Of a stretch of 64,000 nucleotides of DNA, positions 53,161-63,689 are shown in pieces (position 1 is the stretch's first letter; every line of letters starts with the position of its first letter). Location of the stretch: positions 1,426,001 through 1,490,000 of the forward strand of contig NZ_CP014162.1 in NCBI RefSeq assembly GCF_001543205.1. Reading direction: 5' to 3'. The position numbers and the translations under genes are program-made. The notes beneath the pieces are model-generated. The model was not told the origin of the DNA, did not search any database, and saw only the letters and a program-made list of their open reading frames with translations. The DNA comes from Aerococcus urinaeequi. GTDB taxonomy: Bacteria > Bacillota > Bacilli > Lactobacillales > Aerococcaceae.

Positions 53161-53480
53161 ATATGTACTACTTATAAGGCTTACTATACTTAATTTCCAA
53201 AACAAACGTGGAAAAGAATCATCATTTAAACAAGGGTAAATACAGGCAAGTAAATGCATAAATTTCAATATTGATTTTACTGCAAGTTTTACTAATTACG
53301 TGTGCCTTGCTTTCCATGTAGAGTCACCGTTGAAATTATGAACCACTCCTAGTATCTCCCTTAGGTAGATTTACTAGCTTCAATAGGCATTATTTTCCCG
53401 ATAATACTGATAATAGAGCCACTAAAATCCTGCTATAAACCAATTTTCTACCATATGATGCCTACTTCCTATAATCTTAA
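53161..53480. other. Gene-free stretch before the DUF4153 gene
   Basis: About 320 bases with no supported gene or strong hairpin. Confidence 0.4.
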
Positions 53481-53489
53481 TGATATAAT
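53481..53489 (+). promoter_or_regulatory. Extended -10 promoter of the DUF4153 gene
   Basis: TGATATAAT at 53481-53489, with no evident -35; the start codon lies about 50 bases downstream. Confidence 0.5.
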
Positions 53490-53541
53490 AGATGGATAAT
53501 AAAGTGATTTCAAAATCTATTTACCAATTTGGGAGGTGCTG

Positions 53542-55296
53542 ATGATGCGGAGGTTTCAATCTCTAGATGAATGGAAGGGTAGTTTACTACGATTTCCAAT
53601 GGTAGTCGTGTTCGGTTTTATTGCGGCTACACTATCCATGTACGTGGAACGTATGCCTTACGACCAGCCGACGATGATGGCTGAGGTGGGGATTTATGCT
53701 AGTACGGTCGGCATGTTGCTGGCGACTGTGGTCCAGGTGGCTTATGAGCGTTTTTTGAAAGATGGCAGTCGGGTTCAGGCGCTTGGCCTTCAAGGTGTGG
53801 CCGGCTTTGGGGCAGTCGTTTATTACCTCTTTGCCAGTCGGACGGGGGATTTCTACTCTAGCCACCTGTTTACCCGAACCAATATTGCCATGTTCTTGCT
53901 AACTTTATTGATTATTTGGCTACCATCGATTAAGAATGAAGGGCTGGATTTTGCCCAGAGTTTCCGGATTTGGTTTAAGTCTTTCTTCGTGTCGGCGGTT
54001 TATACCGGTATCTTAATGATCGGCATTAGCTTGGTCTTGGCTGGTTGGTCCATCCTAATCTCTAATGTTGAGGGTGAATTGTATTGGGATATCTTTTCGG
54101 TACTTATATACATTTTCTTCCCTTGGTACATCTTGTCTCAGCAGTCAGTATTCTCCCGACCTTTTGTCGAAGAAGAAGGTAAGATGTCATCTGATGTCAG
54201 CAAATTCTTAGATGTCCTTTTAACCAAAATATTTATCCCAATTGTAACGGTGTATACGGTGATTATTTTCATCTATTTCTTCTCGACATTGGGTAATTGG
54301 ACGGATATTACGATTGAAATTGTGATGGTGTCCTACTTGGTGGTGGGCTGGATGGTTCTCTTCTTAGTAGCAGCGATTGAACGGGCTTTTGTGGTCCGGT
54401 TTACTCAGATTTATGCGGTGGCAGTTCTGATTGCCTCGGTATTTCAAATTTACCGGTCAGTCATCTATTCTAATGTATATGGGGTGACCATGAGTCGGTA
54501 TATGTTGATTCTCTTCTGCTCGATTTCAGCTGTTGGGGCGATTTTATACCTGATGAAAAATGAGTGGTTGCCGCTGGTGCTTGCGGCCGGTTTATTTGTG
54601 GCTATGATGCCACCTGTTGATGCGATTTCTGTGTCAGCAGCTAGCCAAGGGGAAATAGTCAATGATATTATTACTGACTATCCTGATTTGATAACGGACG
54701 GCCAATTGCAATTAACCCCGGAAAATGTAGACCAGTTGGATGAAACGACGGCCCAGAAAATGAAGCAATCGCTGAGATATTTAGATAAGTACAATGAATT
54801 AGGGCGGGTGTCGTCAATACCAGAAGATTTTGATGTCTACCAGGACTTGCGGGCCTTTGACGGGGTTCATACGGACGATGACTATGACTATTCAGATAGT
54901 TATTATTTCTCAGCCCACTTAAACTTTGACGAAGGGTCTTCAACTGCCTTTGCAAGTAGTGGTGGCGGTGAATTGGTCTTATTGAATGCTAACGATAGCC
55001 CGGTGACTTTCACTGCTTTAGGTAAAAATTTTAACCATGAAATGGTGGACGTGACTAGGTTACAAGTGACCGATAAGGATAGCGGTGAAGCCTTAACCTT
55101 TGACCTATCTGGTCTTGAGGATTTAACGGAAGCGGAGAATATTTCTTTAACGATTGACCAAGCGACATTTAGCCAAGAATCTGATTCTTATACGGCTACC
55201 TTGGTGGTCCAAGACTTCTCTATCTATTCGTCAAGTGGTGTGGACAGTGACCGGACGGGGTCAGGCTATTTTATCTTGATACTGTCTGAAAAATAA
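53542..55296 (+). CDS. DUF4153 family membrane protein
   Basis: 584 residues. About eleven to twelve membrane helices occupy residues 15-370, after which about 210 residues form a soluble, acidic, extracytoplasmic-looking domain that ends in beta-rich sequence. The helical segments FIPIVTVYTVIIFIYFFSTL and YGVTMSRYMLILFCS match the DUF4153 family, whose function is not known. The start is one of two adjacent ATGs after GGGAGG. No partner genes; closed by a terminator. Confidence 0.8.
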   Translation: MMRRFQSLDEWKGSLLRFPMVVVFGFIAATLSMYVERMPYDQPTMMAEVGIYASTVGMLLATVVQVAYERFLKDGSRVQALGLQGVAGFGAVVYYLFASRTGDFYSSHLFTRTNIAMFLLTLLIIWLPSIKNEGLDFAQSFRIWFKSFFVSAVYTGILMIGISLVLAGWSILISNVEGELYWDIFSVLIYIFFPWYILSQQSVFSRPFVEEEGKMSSDVSKFLDVLLTKIFIPIVTVYTVIIFIYFFSTLGNWTDITIEIVMVSYLVVGWMVLFLVAAIERAFVVRFTQIYAVAVLIASVFQIYRSVIYSNVYGVTMSRYMLILFCSISAVGAILYLMKNEWLPLVLAAGLFVAMMPPVDAISVSAASQGEIVNDIITDYPDLITDGQLQLTPENVDQLDETTAQKMKQSLRYLDKYNELGRVSSIPEDFDVYQDLRAFDGVHTDDDYDYSDSYYFSAHLNFDEGSSTAFASSGGGELVLLNANDSPVTFTALGKNFNHEMVDVTRLQVTDKDSGEALTFDLSGLEDLTEAENISLTIDQATFSQESDSYTATLVVQDFSIYSSSGVDSDRTGSGYFILILSEK

Positions 55297-55316
55297 ATGT
55301 TAATTTGAATGAGGGC

Positions 55317-55363
55317 AAGTAGCTGGCAATTTTTGTAAAAGAAAATGCTGGTTACTTTTTTTG
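55317..55363 (+). terminator. Terminator of the DUF4153 gene
   Basis: AAGTAGCTGGCA and TGCTGGTTACTT pair over 12 bases (several G-U), followed by T7. Confidence 0.8.
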
Positions 55364-55575
55364 CTATCTTACTAAATTTATGTTAATAATCGCTTTATCC
55401 TATTGTGCTTTGTTTTGCAGCGTGCGAGAATAGGTTAAAATGTCCGGCTGATCGCTTTTTAGGGCAGACATTTTTTGCAATATCCAACCAGAGTCTGAGT
55501 GATTGTATGGGATTTCTGGTAAAATAGTAATGAAAAATGGAAAATACTGTAGACAAATAAGATAGGAAGAAAACA

Positions 55576-57669
55576 ATGCGAAATAATTTTGAATCGAATG
55601 ATCGAGATATGTATTCGGATGATTCAAATCCCACTTTGTGGCAAAAGTTCCGCAGCTTGTGGCAACGATATCGGATTACCCGATGGTTGATTTTGATCAT
55701 CTTGGCTTTTGGATTTGTCTTGGAATCCTATTTACTAATAGGGGCTAAAACGACTGATGTGAGTGACTTGCCGGCAAAACTGCAAGTGACAACGGAGTTT
55801 TATGACCAAGACGGCGAGTATGCTGGTGAAATATCCAATGATGCCGGTACCTATGTTGAATTGGCAGATATATCGACCAATATTCAAGATGCGGTCATTT
55901 CAACAGAGGATAAACGATTTTATGACCACCAGGGATTTGATCCTATTGGGATTGCCCGTGCGGCTTTTGGTTATTTAACAAGTGGACAAATTGTCGGAGG
56001 TGGGTCAACCATTACCCAGCAATTAGTGAAGAATGCCTTTTTGGACAATGACCAGTCCTTGATGCGTAAGTTAAAAGAGTTATTCTTGGCATTTGAAATC
56101 GAGAAGAATTATACAAAAGATGAAATTTTAGAAATGTATTTAAATAATGCCTACTTCGGTAACGGTGCTTATGGAGTAGAGGATGCCAGCTTGAAATACT
56201 TTGGGGTGTCAGCATCCGAGGTGACTGTTGATAATGCAGCGGTCATTGCCGGTGCCTTGAAAGGACCAACCCTGTATAACCCAGTGGATGATTATGATGC
56301 GACGGTGGAACGCCGTAATACCATTTTACAATTAATGGCCGATAATGAATTCATCACACAAGAGGAAGTCGATGCCGCGATCAATACAGAATTGGTGCAA
56401 ATGAACAATGACACCTCTAGCGATACCTATGCTTATCCTTATTACTTCGATGCGGTAATCAATGAGGCAATCGATAAATACGGCTTATCTGAAGAAGATA
56501 TTATGAACGGTAATTACAAGATTTATACCAACTTAAATCAAGCTTACCAAACGGGACTAGAGGCTTCATATGAGAATACATCGCTATTCCCAACGTCGCC
56601 ATCTGGTGAATTGGCCCAATCAGCGTCCGTTGTGATGGACCCAGCAACTGGTGGGGTAATGGCCTCAGTCGGTGGTACCGGTGACTATTCATTTAGGGGC
56701 TTTAACCGGGCGACACAAATTTCAAGAAGCCCAGCCTCAACCATCAAACCATTATTGGTTTATGCCCTAGCCTTGGAAAAGGGCTACACTGCTCAATCTG
56801 TCATCCCTGATGAAGAACTGTCATACGGAACAGAAAACTATACGCCACAAAACTGGAACTTTGAATCTGTGGGGGAAATTCTACTATGGGATGCCGTGGC
56901 TAAGTCGAAAAATACGTCAGCTGTTTGGTTGATGAATGAACTTGGTGTGAATGCGGCCGTATCCAAATTAGATGACTTTGGGATTCCATATAGTGATGCC
57001 GATAAGAACTTGAGTTTAGCTTTAGGTTCATTCACGGATGGCGGGGTATCGCCACTGCAAATGGCCTCTGCCTATTCTGCTTTCGCTAACGGTGGGGTGC
57101 GTTCTGAAGGTCAATATATTACCCGAATTGAAGACCAACAAGGGAATGTGGTTGTTGAAGAACAAGAACCGGTTCAAAACCAAGCAGTATCAGAAGAAGT
57201 AGCAGACGAGATGACTGCTATTCTAATGTCTGTTTACGATGAAGGTGGTACTGGTTCGACTATGGAACCTGAAGGATACGAGATTGCTGGTAAGACAGGT
57301 TCAGCTGAATCTGCAAACTTCTCTTCAGGAAACAAAGATGAATGGGATATTGCCTATACACCAGATGTGGTCATTGCCACATGGTTTGGATTTGATGATA
57401 CCGATGAAGATACTTACTTATGGTATCAGTCAGAAGGGTCATCTAAATTGGCCTTCTCAGACATCCTAGAGGGTATCTTGAATGCCAGCCCAGGAACTGA
57501 ACTTACGGTGCAATCAGCTTATGATGAGTACAACCAAATTCAATCTGAAGAAGCTGCAGCATCTGAAGAGTCATCGTCTGAGGAATCAACTTCTGACAGT
57601 GAATCAACAGGGGGATCAGTCTTTGATTCTGTACAAGAATTCTTCCAAGGATTATTTGGCGGACAATAG
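55576..57669 (+). CDS. pbp1A: Class A penicillin-binding protein (PBP1A type)
   Basis: 697 residues. Cytoplasmic N-tail, membrane anchor (about 37-56), GT51 glycosyltransferase domain with catalytic Glu111 in STEDKRFYDHQGFD, and a transpeptidase domain with SxxK Ser388-Lys391 in SPASTIKP, SKN 444-446, and KTG 573-575. It polymerises and cross-links peptidoglycan outside the membrane. The last about 50 residues are a Ser/Glu-rich tail (SEEAAASEESSSEEST), similar in style to the tail of the first protein in this window. No recU gene precedes it, unlike in many Firmicutes. Confidence 0.95.
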   Translation: MRNNFESNDRDMYSDDSNPTLWQKFRSLWQRYRITRWLILIILAFGFVLESYLLIGAKTTDVSDLPAKLQVTTEFYDQDGEYAGEISNDAGTYVELADISTNIQDAVISTEDKRFYDHQGFDPIGIARAAFGYLTSGQIVGGGSTITQQLVKNAFLDNDQSLMRKLKELFLAFEIEKNYTKDEILEMYLNNAYFGNGAYGVEDASLKYFGVSASEVTVDNAAVIAGALKGPTLYNPVDDYDATVERRNTILQLMADNEFITQEEVDAAINTELVQMNNDTSSDTYAYPYYFDAVINEAIDKYGLSEEDIMNGNYKIYTNLNQAYQTGLEASYENTSLFPTSPSGELAQSASVVMDPATGGVMASVGGTGDYSFRGFNRATQISRSPASTIKPLLVYALALEKGYTAQSVIPDEELSYGTENYTPQNWNFESVGEILLWDAVAKSKNTSAVWLMNELGVNAAVSKLDDFGIPYSDADKNLSLALGSFTDGGVSPLQMASAYSAFANGGVRSEGQYITRIEDQQGNVVVEEQEPVQNQAVSEEVADEMTAILMSVYDEGGTGSTMEPEGYEIAGKTGSAESANFSSGNKDEWDIAYTPDVVIATWFGFDDTDEDTYLWYQSEGSSKLAFSDILEGILNASPGTELTVQSAYDEYNQIQSEEAAASEESSSEESTSDSESTGGSVFDSVQEFFQGLFGGQ

Positions 57670-57847
57670 GCCACCCCCCTTTGGCTTTCAATGATTCTGA
57701 AAGCATGTTATATTGGAAAATGTAGTTGAAAAGAAGCGGCGCGACATTAAGTCGCCTGACGCTCGATTTGATAACTATTGTTAAATAGCAACTAAGGACG
57801 TGACCCAGTTGTCACATACCTAAGAACATTTTTGAGGAGTGAACATT
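57670..57847. other. Intergenic stretch after the PBP with small hairpins
   Basis: GCTTTCA/TGAAAGC (57682-57702), GGCGCGAC/GTCGCC (about 57737-57755), and GTGAC/GTCAC (57800-57815) are present, none with a T-run. Confidence 0.35.
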
Positions 57848-58222
57848 TTGTCAAATATTTACGATACAATTAACCAATTAGAACGCGACATTCGTGAAGA
57901 AGCAGCTTATAAAGATTTAGTAGCAGCTGTTGAAGCATTAAAAAATGACCAAGAAGCATTCGATATCTACACTGAATTCCGTGCGTTACAATCAAGCTTC
58001 CAATTCAAGGCTCAATTAGGGCAAGAAATTACTGAAGAAGATGAAAAAAATGCTAACGAATTACAAGAGAAATTAGCGAACAACGAAGTAATTTCTAGCT
58101 TGATGGATAAAGAGCGTGCTTTAAACACTTTAGTTGAAGACATTAACAAAGGTGTTTCTGGTCCAATCAACGAAGTATACCAATCATTAGCAGAACAAGC
58201 AGAAGGACAAACAGAAGCGTAG
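57848..58222 (+). CDS. YlbF/YmcA family (YheA-like, UPF0342) protein
   Basis: 124 residues, all helical, of the YheA group. Segments such as IREEAAYKDLVAAVEALKND and FQFKAQLGQEITEED match. The family takes part in RNase Y/competence-related complexes in Bacillus for YlbF/YmcA; YheA itself has no assigned role. The start is TTG at 57848 because GAGGAG lies eight bases upstream, and the longer in-frame GTG overlaps that site. It is just upstream of yhaO-yhaN-yhaM, as yheA is in Bacillus. Confidence 0.85.
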   Translation: MSNIYDTINQLERDIREEAAYKDLVAAVEALKNDQEAFDIYTEFRALQSSFQFKAQLGQEITEEDEKNANELQEKLANNEVISSLMDKERALNTLVEDINKGVSGPINEVYQSLAEQAEGQTEA

Positions 58223-58286
58223 TTCTAGTTGATTGGCAAAAATTAAATTAAAAGCGAAGCTAGTTTAACAGAGGCTTCAAGCTTAA

Positions 58287-58319
58287 AAGAGGGCGAGATG
58301 ATCATCTCGCTCTTTTTTT
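58287..58319 (+). terminator. Terminator after the YheA-like gene
   Basis: The perfect inverted repeat AAGAGGGCGAGATGA (58286-58300) / TCATCTCGCTCTT is followed by T7. Confidence 0.9.
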
Positions 58320-58469
58320 ATGGTTATTTTGCCAAGTTTTAGATTCTTTAAAATCCTTTAAGACGGCGTCATCTTTCACAAGTTTCTGGTCTGTATGTTA
58401 AAATAAGAATAAGGCAATTTAACAATTTCTAAGCAAAATGCCAATAAATTTATGAACGGAGTAATCAAT

Positions 58470-59747
58470 ATGGTGAGATTTATACACACAGCAGATTTGC
58501 ATTTGGACCAGACCTTCAAAAATTTACCAATCAAAGACGATTACTTGCAATATGCTTTATCAGAAGCAACTTTAAATTCATTCGACAACTTAATTCAAAC
58601 AGCGATTAATGAACAAGTAGACTTTTTCTTAATTGCCGGTGATATCTACCATGGGGCGCGTGCTACTTTGCGTGCGCAATTTGCCTTTTCCAACGGGATG
58701 CAACGGTTAGCTGACGCGGATATTCCAGTATACATGATTTACGGTAACCACGACTTCGATGCTGACGCTGATCACCGCTTGAAATTACCTAAGAATGTCT
58801 ATATTTTCGGGGCTGAACCTGAAACGAAATACCTATCAACACCAGCTGGGGAAAGTGTGGCTATCACAGGTTTCTCTTATGACCAGCAATGGATTTCAGA
58901 AGACCGTTCAGAGGCCTATCCGAATCGTGACACCTTAGTCGACTACCACATCGGGTTGCTACACGGAGACAATTCATCTACTGATGGGCAAAAGCGGTAT
59001 GCACCTTTTAACCCAAGTCAATTAGCTAGCCACGGCTATGACTACTGGGCGCTTGGTCACATTCATAAAGGACAAGTGATCTATGAAAATCCTGCTATGG
59101 TGTACCCAGGAAACATTCAAGGGGCTAGCTTCAAGGAAGACGGGGCTAAAGGCGCCTTAATCGTTAACTTAGCTAAGGGCGTCCCAGCTGAATTAGAATT
59201 TATTGAAACAGCTGAATGGCAATTTCAACATTCAACTCGTGATCTAGGTCCAGTTAACAGTCTAGATACCTTACGTAACAACATTGAAACGGCCTTGCAT
59301 GAACATATCATGTTCGCAAAAGATGAGGCAGTCAATGTAATTTCTCGCATGACCTTCCTGACAGACGGAAATGAAGAGGCGCTTTACTGGTGGAATACCT
59401 ATGCGGAAGAGTTATTGGAACAATTACAATGGTCTCTTCGCAATCAAAATGCCAGTCGTGAACAGAAAGTCTACTTGGTTTCACTTGATATTGAGGTGAA
59501 AGATCAGGCTGTATGGTCACCTTCACCAGTCTTCAACGAGAGCATGAAACAAGCCTTCAAAAATATTGTCGAAGACACTGACCAATACCAAAAAGTCATT
59601 GAAGACCTTGAGAAGAACGGACAATGGCAGCGACTAATTGGTTCTGCAATCGACCCAGACCAATTCAAGGCAGATATTTTGGCCAAGGCGAAAGAGAAAA
59701 TCATTTTAGAGCAAGCAAGTTATAGCCAGGAACAAAGGAGATTTTAG
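58470..59747 (+). CDS. yhaO: DNA repair exonuclease/metallophosphoesterase YhaO
   Basis: 425 residues, SbcD/Mre11-like. The calcineurin-type metal motifs HTADLHLD, AGDIYHG, YGNHDFD, LLHGDN and LGHIHKG are all present, and the capping domain follows. The ATG at 58470 comes after ACGGAGTAA; the upstream in-frame ATG at 58452 includes that site. Partner of YhaN, three bases downstream, in the manner of SbcCD. Confidence 0.92.
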   Translation: MVRFIHTADLHLDQTFKNLPIKDDYLQYALSEATLNSFDNLIQTAINEQVDFFLIAGDIYHGARATLRAQFAFSNGMQRLADADIPVYMIYGNHDFDADADHRLKLPKNVYIFGAEPETKYLSTPAGESVAITGFSYDQQWISEDRSEAYPNRDTLVDYHIGLLHGDNSSTDGQKRYAPFNPSQLASHGYDYWALGHIHKGQVIYENPAMVYPGNIQGASFKEDGAKGALIVNLAKGVPAELEFIETAEWQFQHSTRDLGPVNSLDTLRNNIETALHEHIMFAKDEAVNVISRMTFLTDGNEEALYWWNTYAEELLEQLQWSLRNQNASREQKVYLVSLDIEVKDQAVWSPSPVFNESMKQAFKNIVEDTDQYQKVIEDLEKNGQWQRLIGSAIDPDQFKADILAKAKEKIILEQASYSQEQRRF

Positions 59748-59749
59748 CC

Positions 59750-62497
59750 ATGCATATTCAACGCTTTGAGATTTTTGGGTATGGAAAATGGGTTGACCAA
59801 TCCTTCCAGCTAACACCCAATTTAAATATTTTTTCTGGTTTGAATGGGTCAGGAAAAACCACCCTAATGTCATTTCTATTAAGTGTCATGTTTGGTTTCC
59901 CAAACACACGCCGTAAAAATGCTAGAAATTATGATACCAATGATAATATCAAATACGGTGGCCGTTTATACCTTACAAATACTAAATACGGGGATGTCAT
60001 GATTGAACGAACCAAAACAAATGGCAAACAACAACTGACTTACACAATTAACGAAGGGGAGAAACAAGTCACAAACGATGTTTCTTTCTTGTGGAATGAT
60101 TTAAGTAAGACAGATTACCTTGCCTACTTCGGTTTTTCAGAAGAAGATTTAATGGACTTTGTGTGGGATGATGAAGAAGACTTTGCTAAAAGTTTGATGT
60201 CAATTGGGATGTCGGGACGCCAAGTCTTAACCGATATCACTCCTCATATGGCTAAACAGGCTGAAGAAATCTACAAGCCAAACGGTAAGAACCCAGTCTT
60301 AAACCAAAAGATCCAAGAGATTGAAACAGCTGAAGGCAGACTAACAAAGGCGCAAGATAAGGAAGCAGCTTACTTTGATTTACGCCAATCCTATGAGCAA
60401 GAAGCTAGTCGTTTAAGCCGTCTGCAAACCAGCTTAAAGGACGCAACAAGTGGTGAAATTCAACTGGAATTAGCCAACCAACAGTCTACATCAATGAACG
60501 AATATCTACAATTGCATGATGAACTGGAATCATTTGAATTTGTGGACTTTGAACCTGAATTGGCCAATAAATGGTTACAACATGAAAATCAAAGCCAACA
60601 CATTACCCAACAATTGGCCGAATTAACGGACGAAAATGATGGGCTAGCAGCAGATGATCAAACTGCTGCAGGCAATTCTTCTGGTATGGACTGGATTTTG
60701 AACCATCCAAATGTCAGTGAACAAATGGTGGTTGAAGCCCGTGCCTTTAGAGACCGTATGCGTCAGAACGAAGAATTCAGTCAAGAATTGATTGAACGTC
60801 GTTATGAGAAGCAACGGTTAATGTCCTTACTTGGTGCTGAAGAAATGGCCGAGTTACCGGATGAATTATCCGCAGATGAAAGATCTTATTGGCAACAACG
60901 ATACAAAGAATTAGAAAACAAACGCATTTTCTATAACCATAGCCAAAGTGATATGACAAACTTATCTGAAAAGGCTAGCTCTTTGGAAAATGAATACACT
61001 CAGTTATCTTATGAACGGGATGAACTTGAGGCTAATGGCCGACAAGATGACCGTTGGATCCGCTTATTTGGTAGTGTCCTTGCAGGAATGGGGATTGTCT
61101 TACTCGTTGCTTACTTTGTGACGTCAATGACCTTCCTATTTGGTGCTGGTGTGACAGCGACTATCGCAGGTATTATTATTTTGATTATTGGTATGATGGT
61201 ACAAAATGCCAAGTTAAAACAATATGAAGATAAACTTGAAGCCTATGATTTAGATTTAGAAGACATTCAATCTGAATTAAACGAAGTCCACCGCAACAAA
61301 GAAATTCAAGAAGAACAATTAGTCCATTTATCTGATGAATCAACCGATATTGTGACTGAATTAGATAAATTATTAGCAGAAAAAGGTGGTTCTTCAAATA
61401 TTTCTTCTCAAGTATGGTTAGAAGATACTTATGTAGATGAAATATTTAACCTAGACCACAAAATCCAACAGTTAGAAATGACCCTTGGTGTCTCTAACTT
61501 TGGTAAAGCCCACGAACAACAATGGGCTGAATATGCTAATTCACTAGAAGTTGGGGAAATCAGCGAAGATGCCTACTTCCAACAATTTGAAGATGACTAT
61601 TTAGCTTTAAGACGTCAACAAGCGGACCAAGACTATGCTTCATATGAAGAACAAAGTCGCGCCAACCGTCGTCAACAATTACAAGCAGAATTATCTGCTA
61701 TTAAGGCTGACCAAGAGCGAATCCTTGATCAATATAATTACCGGTCTGGTGACGAGTTACTAGCAGCCATTGACCAGCAAAAACAAATGAAACAAAAACA
61801 AAATCGTCATGATATCTTAGCTAACCACTTAGACTTAAACTTGGCCATCTACTTACAACAAGACCGTCCAGTCGACCAACAATTAACTGACTTACGTCAA
61901 AAGATTGCGGACATGGAAACAGAAATTGCGGACCTAACTCGGTCAACTGCTGACAAACGTAGCCAAATCCAGGAGATTGCTAGCGAGGGTATGGCACCAG
62001 ATTTATTGCAAGCTTATCAAGCACAAGTGGATGAAGCTTATCAAATGTCTGTTGAATGGGCAGCCAACAAGTTGGCCATTGCGACCTTTGAAAAGGCCAC
62101 TGTTGGGGAATCGTCAGATGTCAAAGAACGTGTTTTAACAAACGCATCGCGGTTCTTGGTTGATTTATCGGATAGCCGTTTGACCAATTTAGCCTTTAGT
62201 GAAGAGGGGATGACGGTTCGTCTAGCGGATGATTCTGAAGTGTCTGTAAACCAATTGTCTCGCGGTGAGAAAGCCTTATTATTCGTAGCTATGCGGTTCG
62301 CCTTTATGGATGCACAGCTTGGTAACATTGAATTACCGATCATTATTGATGAAGCCTTCTCACATTTAGACCGTAAATACCGGTCAAACATTTACCGCTT
62401 CTTACAAAAATTCGCGGCATCGCACCAAATTATTTTCTTCACGGTTGATGACACCTTGTTAGACCTTGTAGAAGCGCCAGCGCAACACGTACTCTAG
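59750..62497 (+). CDS. yhaN: SbcC/Rad50-like ATPase YhaN
   Basis: 915 residues. Walker A GLNGSGKTT at 30-38; long coiled-coil regions (about 170-430 and 485-760); two hydrophobic segments at about 438-482 that could anchor it in the membrane, a feature of YhaN; the ABC signature SRGEK at 837-841, and Walker B LPIIIDEAF near the C-terminus. Acts with YhaO in DNA end processing. AAAGGAG overlaps the yhaO stop, indicating coupling. Confidence 0.93.
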   Translation: MHIQRFEIFGYGKWVDQSFQLTPNLNIFSGLNGSGKTTLMSFLLSVMFGFPNTRRKNARNYDTNDNIKYGGRLYLTNTKYGDVMIERTKTNGKQQLTYTINEGEKQVTNDVSFLWNDLSKTDYLAYFGFSEEDLMDFVWDDEEDFAKSLMSIGMSGRQVLTDITPHMAKQAEEIYKPNGKNPVLNQKIQEIETAEGRLTKAQDKEAAYFDLRQSYEQEASRLSRLQTSLKDATSGEIQLELANQQSTSMNEYLQLHDELESFEFVDFEPELANKWLQHENQSQHITQQLAELTDENDGLAADDQTAAGNSSGMDWILNHPNVSEQMVVEARAFRDRMRQNEEFSQELIERRYEKQRLMSLLGAEEMAELPDELSADERSYWQQRYKELENKRIFYNHSQSDMTNLSEKASSLENEYTQLSYERDELEANGRQDDRWIRLFGSVLAGMGIVLLVAYFVTSMTFLFGAGVTATIAGIIILIIGMMVQNAKLKQYEDKLEAYDLDLEDIQSELNEVHRNKEIQEEQLVHLSDESTDIVTELDKLLAEKGGSSNISSQVWLEDTYVDEIFNLDHKIQQLEMTLGVSNFGKAHEQQWAEYANSLEVGEISEDAYFQQFEDDYLALRRQQADQDYASYEEQSRANRRQQLQAELSAIKADQERILDQYNYRSGDELLAAIDQQKQMKQKQNRHDILANHLDLNLAIYLQQDRPVDQQLTDLRQKIADMETEIADLTRSTADKRSQIQEIASEGMAPDLLQAYQAQVDEAYQMSVEWAANKLAIATFEKATVGESSDVKERVLTNASRFLVDLSDSRLTNLAFSEEGMTVRLADDSEVSVNQLSRGEKALLFVAMRFAFMDAQLGNIELPIIIDEAFSHLDRKYRSNIYRFLQKFAASHQIIFFTVDDTLLDLVEAPAQHVL

Positions 62498-62521
62498 ACG
62501 TGTGCGATAGAAAGGATACAC

Positions 62522-63565
62522 ATGGACAACTTACAACTTTTTGATGTGGCTTTAGACCAAAATTTCGATATCTTTGTATTGATTAAAGTTGCCGAAGTAC
62601 GGGAAGACCGTAACGGTAAAAAGTACATCTCATTCACATTCCAAGACCGGTCTGGCTCAATCGAGGGCAAGTTTTGGGGAGCAACTGACGAAGATATTGA
62701 ACAATATACTTCTGGCCAAGTAGTTGCCTTAGCGGGTAAACGAGAACTTTATAACGGGAAACCACAAGTTCGTATTAATGGTCTTCGCCTAGCCACTGAC
62801 GGGGAACCCAATGATCCCTCTGACTATGTTGAACGTGGGCCAATGACCAGAACGGAAATGGTGAACGAAGTATTGGCTGCAGTGGAAGGTTTTGAAAATA
62901 CCACCATTGACGCCATCGTTCGTTACTTATTACGTGAAGTGTCATGGGATTTCTTTACCTACCCAGCAGCGAAGAAGAACCACCACGCCTATGTAGGTGG
63001 TTTAGGCTTTCATACCATTTCAATGCTTCGCTTAGCCCAAGCCGTTGTCAGCCAATACGATAACATCAACAAAGACTTATTGTATGCTGGTGTGATTATT
63101 CATGATATCGGCAAAACAGTTGAATTCACTGATCCGATGTCTACTGAATATACTGTTGAGGGGAATCTTATTGGACATATCTCAATTGTCGAAGAGATGA
63201 TAACTCTTGCCGTTGATAAATTAGGGTTCGACCAGTACAGCGAAGACGTTGTCTTGTTGAAACATATGGTATTAGCCCACCACGGTAAACAAGAATGGGG
63301 TAGCCCAGTGTCACCGCATTTATTAGAAGCTGAAATCCTACATCATTTAGACAACTTAGATGCTTCTATTCAAATGATGACAACTGCATTGGACCATACA
63401 GAACCTGGCGAATTTTCAGCCCGCATTTTCGGTATGGACAACCGGGCTTTCTATAAACCTAAAGGGCAAGTTGCTAGCGAAAAAAATCAAAATCAAGAGA
63501 CAGAAAACGAGGAAATTACCCTAGATTTCCAAGGGTCAAATGATGACCTACCATTTTTTGAATAA
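62522..63565 (+). CDS. yhaM: 3'-5' exoribonuclease YhaM
   Basis: 347 residues: N-terminal OB fold (about 10-100) and HD phosphohydrolase domain with HDIGK from His194. YhaM degrades single-stranded RNA and short DNA from the 3' end with Mn. GAAAGGA precedes the ATG. Gene order yhaO-yhaN-yhaM matches Bacillus. It is closed by a strong terminator. Confidence 0.94.
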   Translation: MDNLQLFDVALDQNFDIFVLIKVAEVREDRNGKKYISFTFQDRSGSIEGKFWGATDEDIEQYTSGQVVALAGKRELYNGKPQVRINGLRLATDGEPNDPSDYVERGPMTRTEMVNEVLAAVEGFENTTIDAIVRYLLREVSWDFFTYPAAKKNHHAYVGGLGFHTISMLRLAQAVVSQYDNINKDLLYAGVIIHDIGKTVEFTDPMSTEYTVEGNLIGHISIVEEMITLAVDKLGFDQYSEDVVLLKHMVLAHHGKQEWGSPVSPHLLEAEILHHLDNLDASIQMMTTALDHTEPGEFSARIFGMDNRAFYKPKGQVASEKNQNQETENEEITLDFQGSNDDLPFFE

Positions 63566-63581
63566 AGCATTATAATAAGAG

Positions 63582-63632
63582 AACCAAGTCTTTACCTGCA
63601 AGCAATCAGGTAAAGACTTGGTTTCTTTTTTT
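63582..63632 (+). terminator. Terminator of yhaONM
   Basis: AACCAAGTCTTTACCTG 63582-63598 and its perfect complement 63607-63623, then T-rich tail. Confidence 0.93.
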
Positions 63633-63689
63633 GCATAAATTTCCTGTAAATTTCGAATTTACGCAAACAATATCCCAATTCTACAGAAA

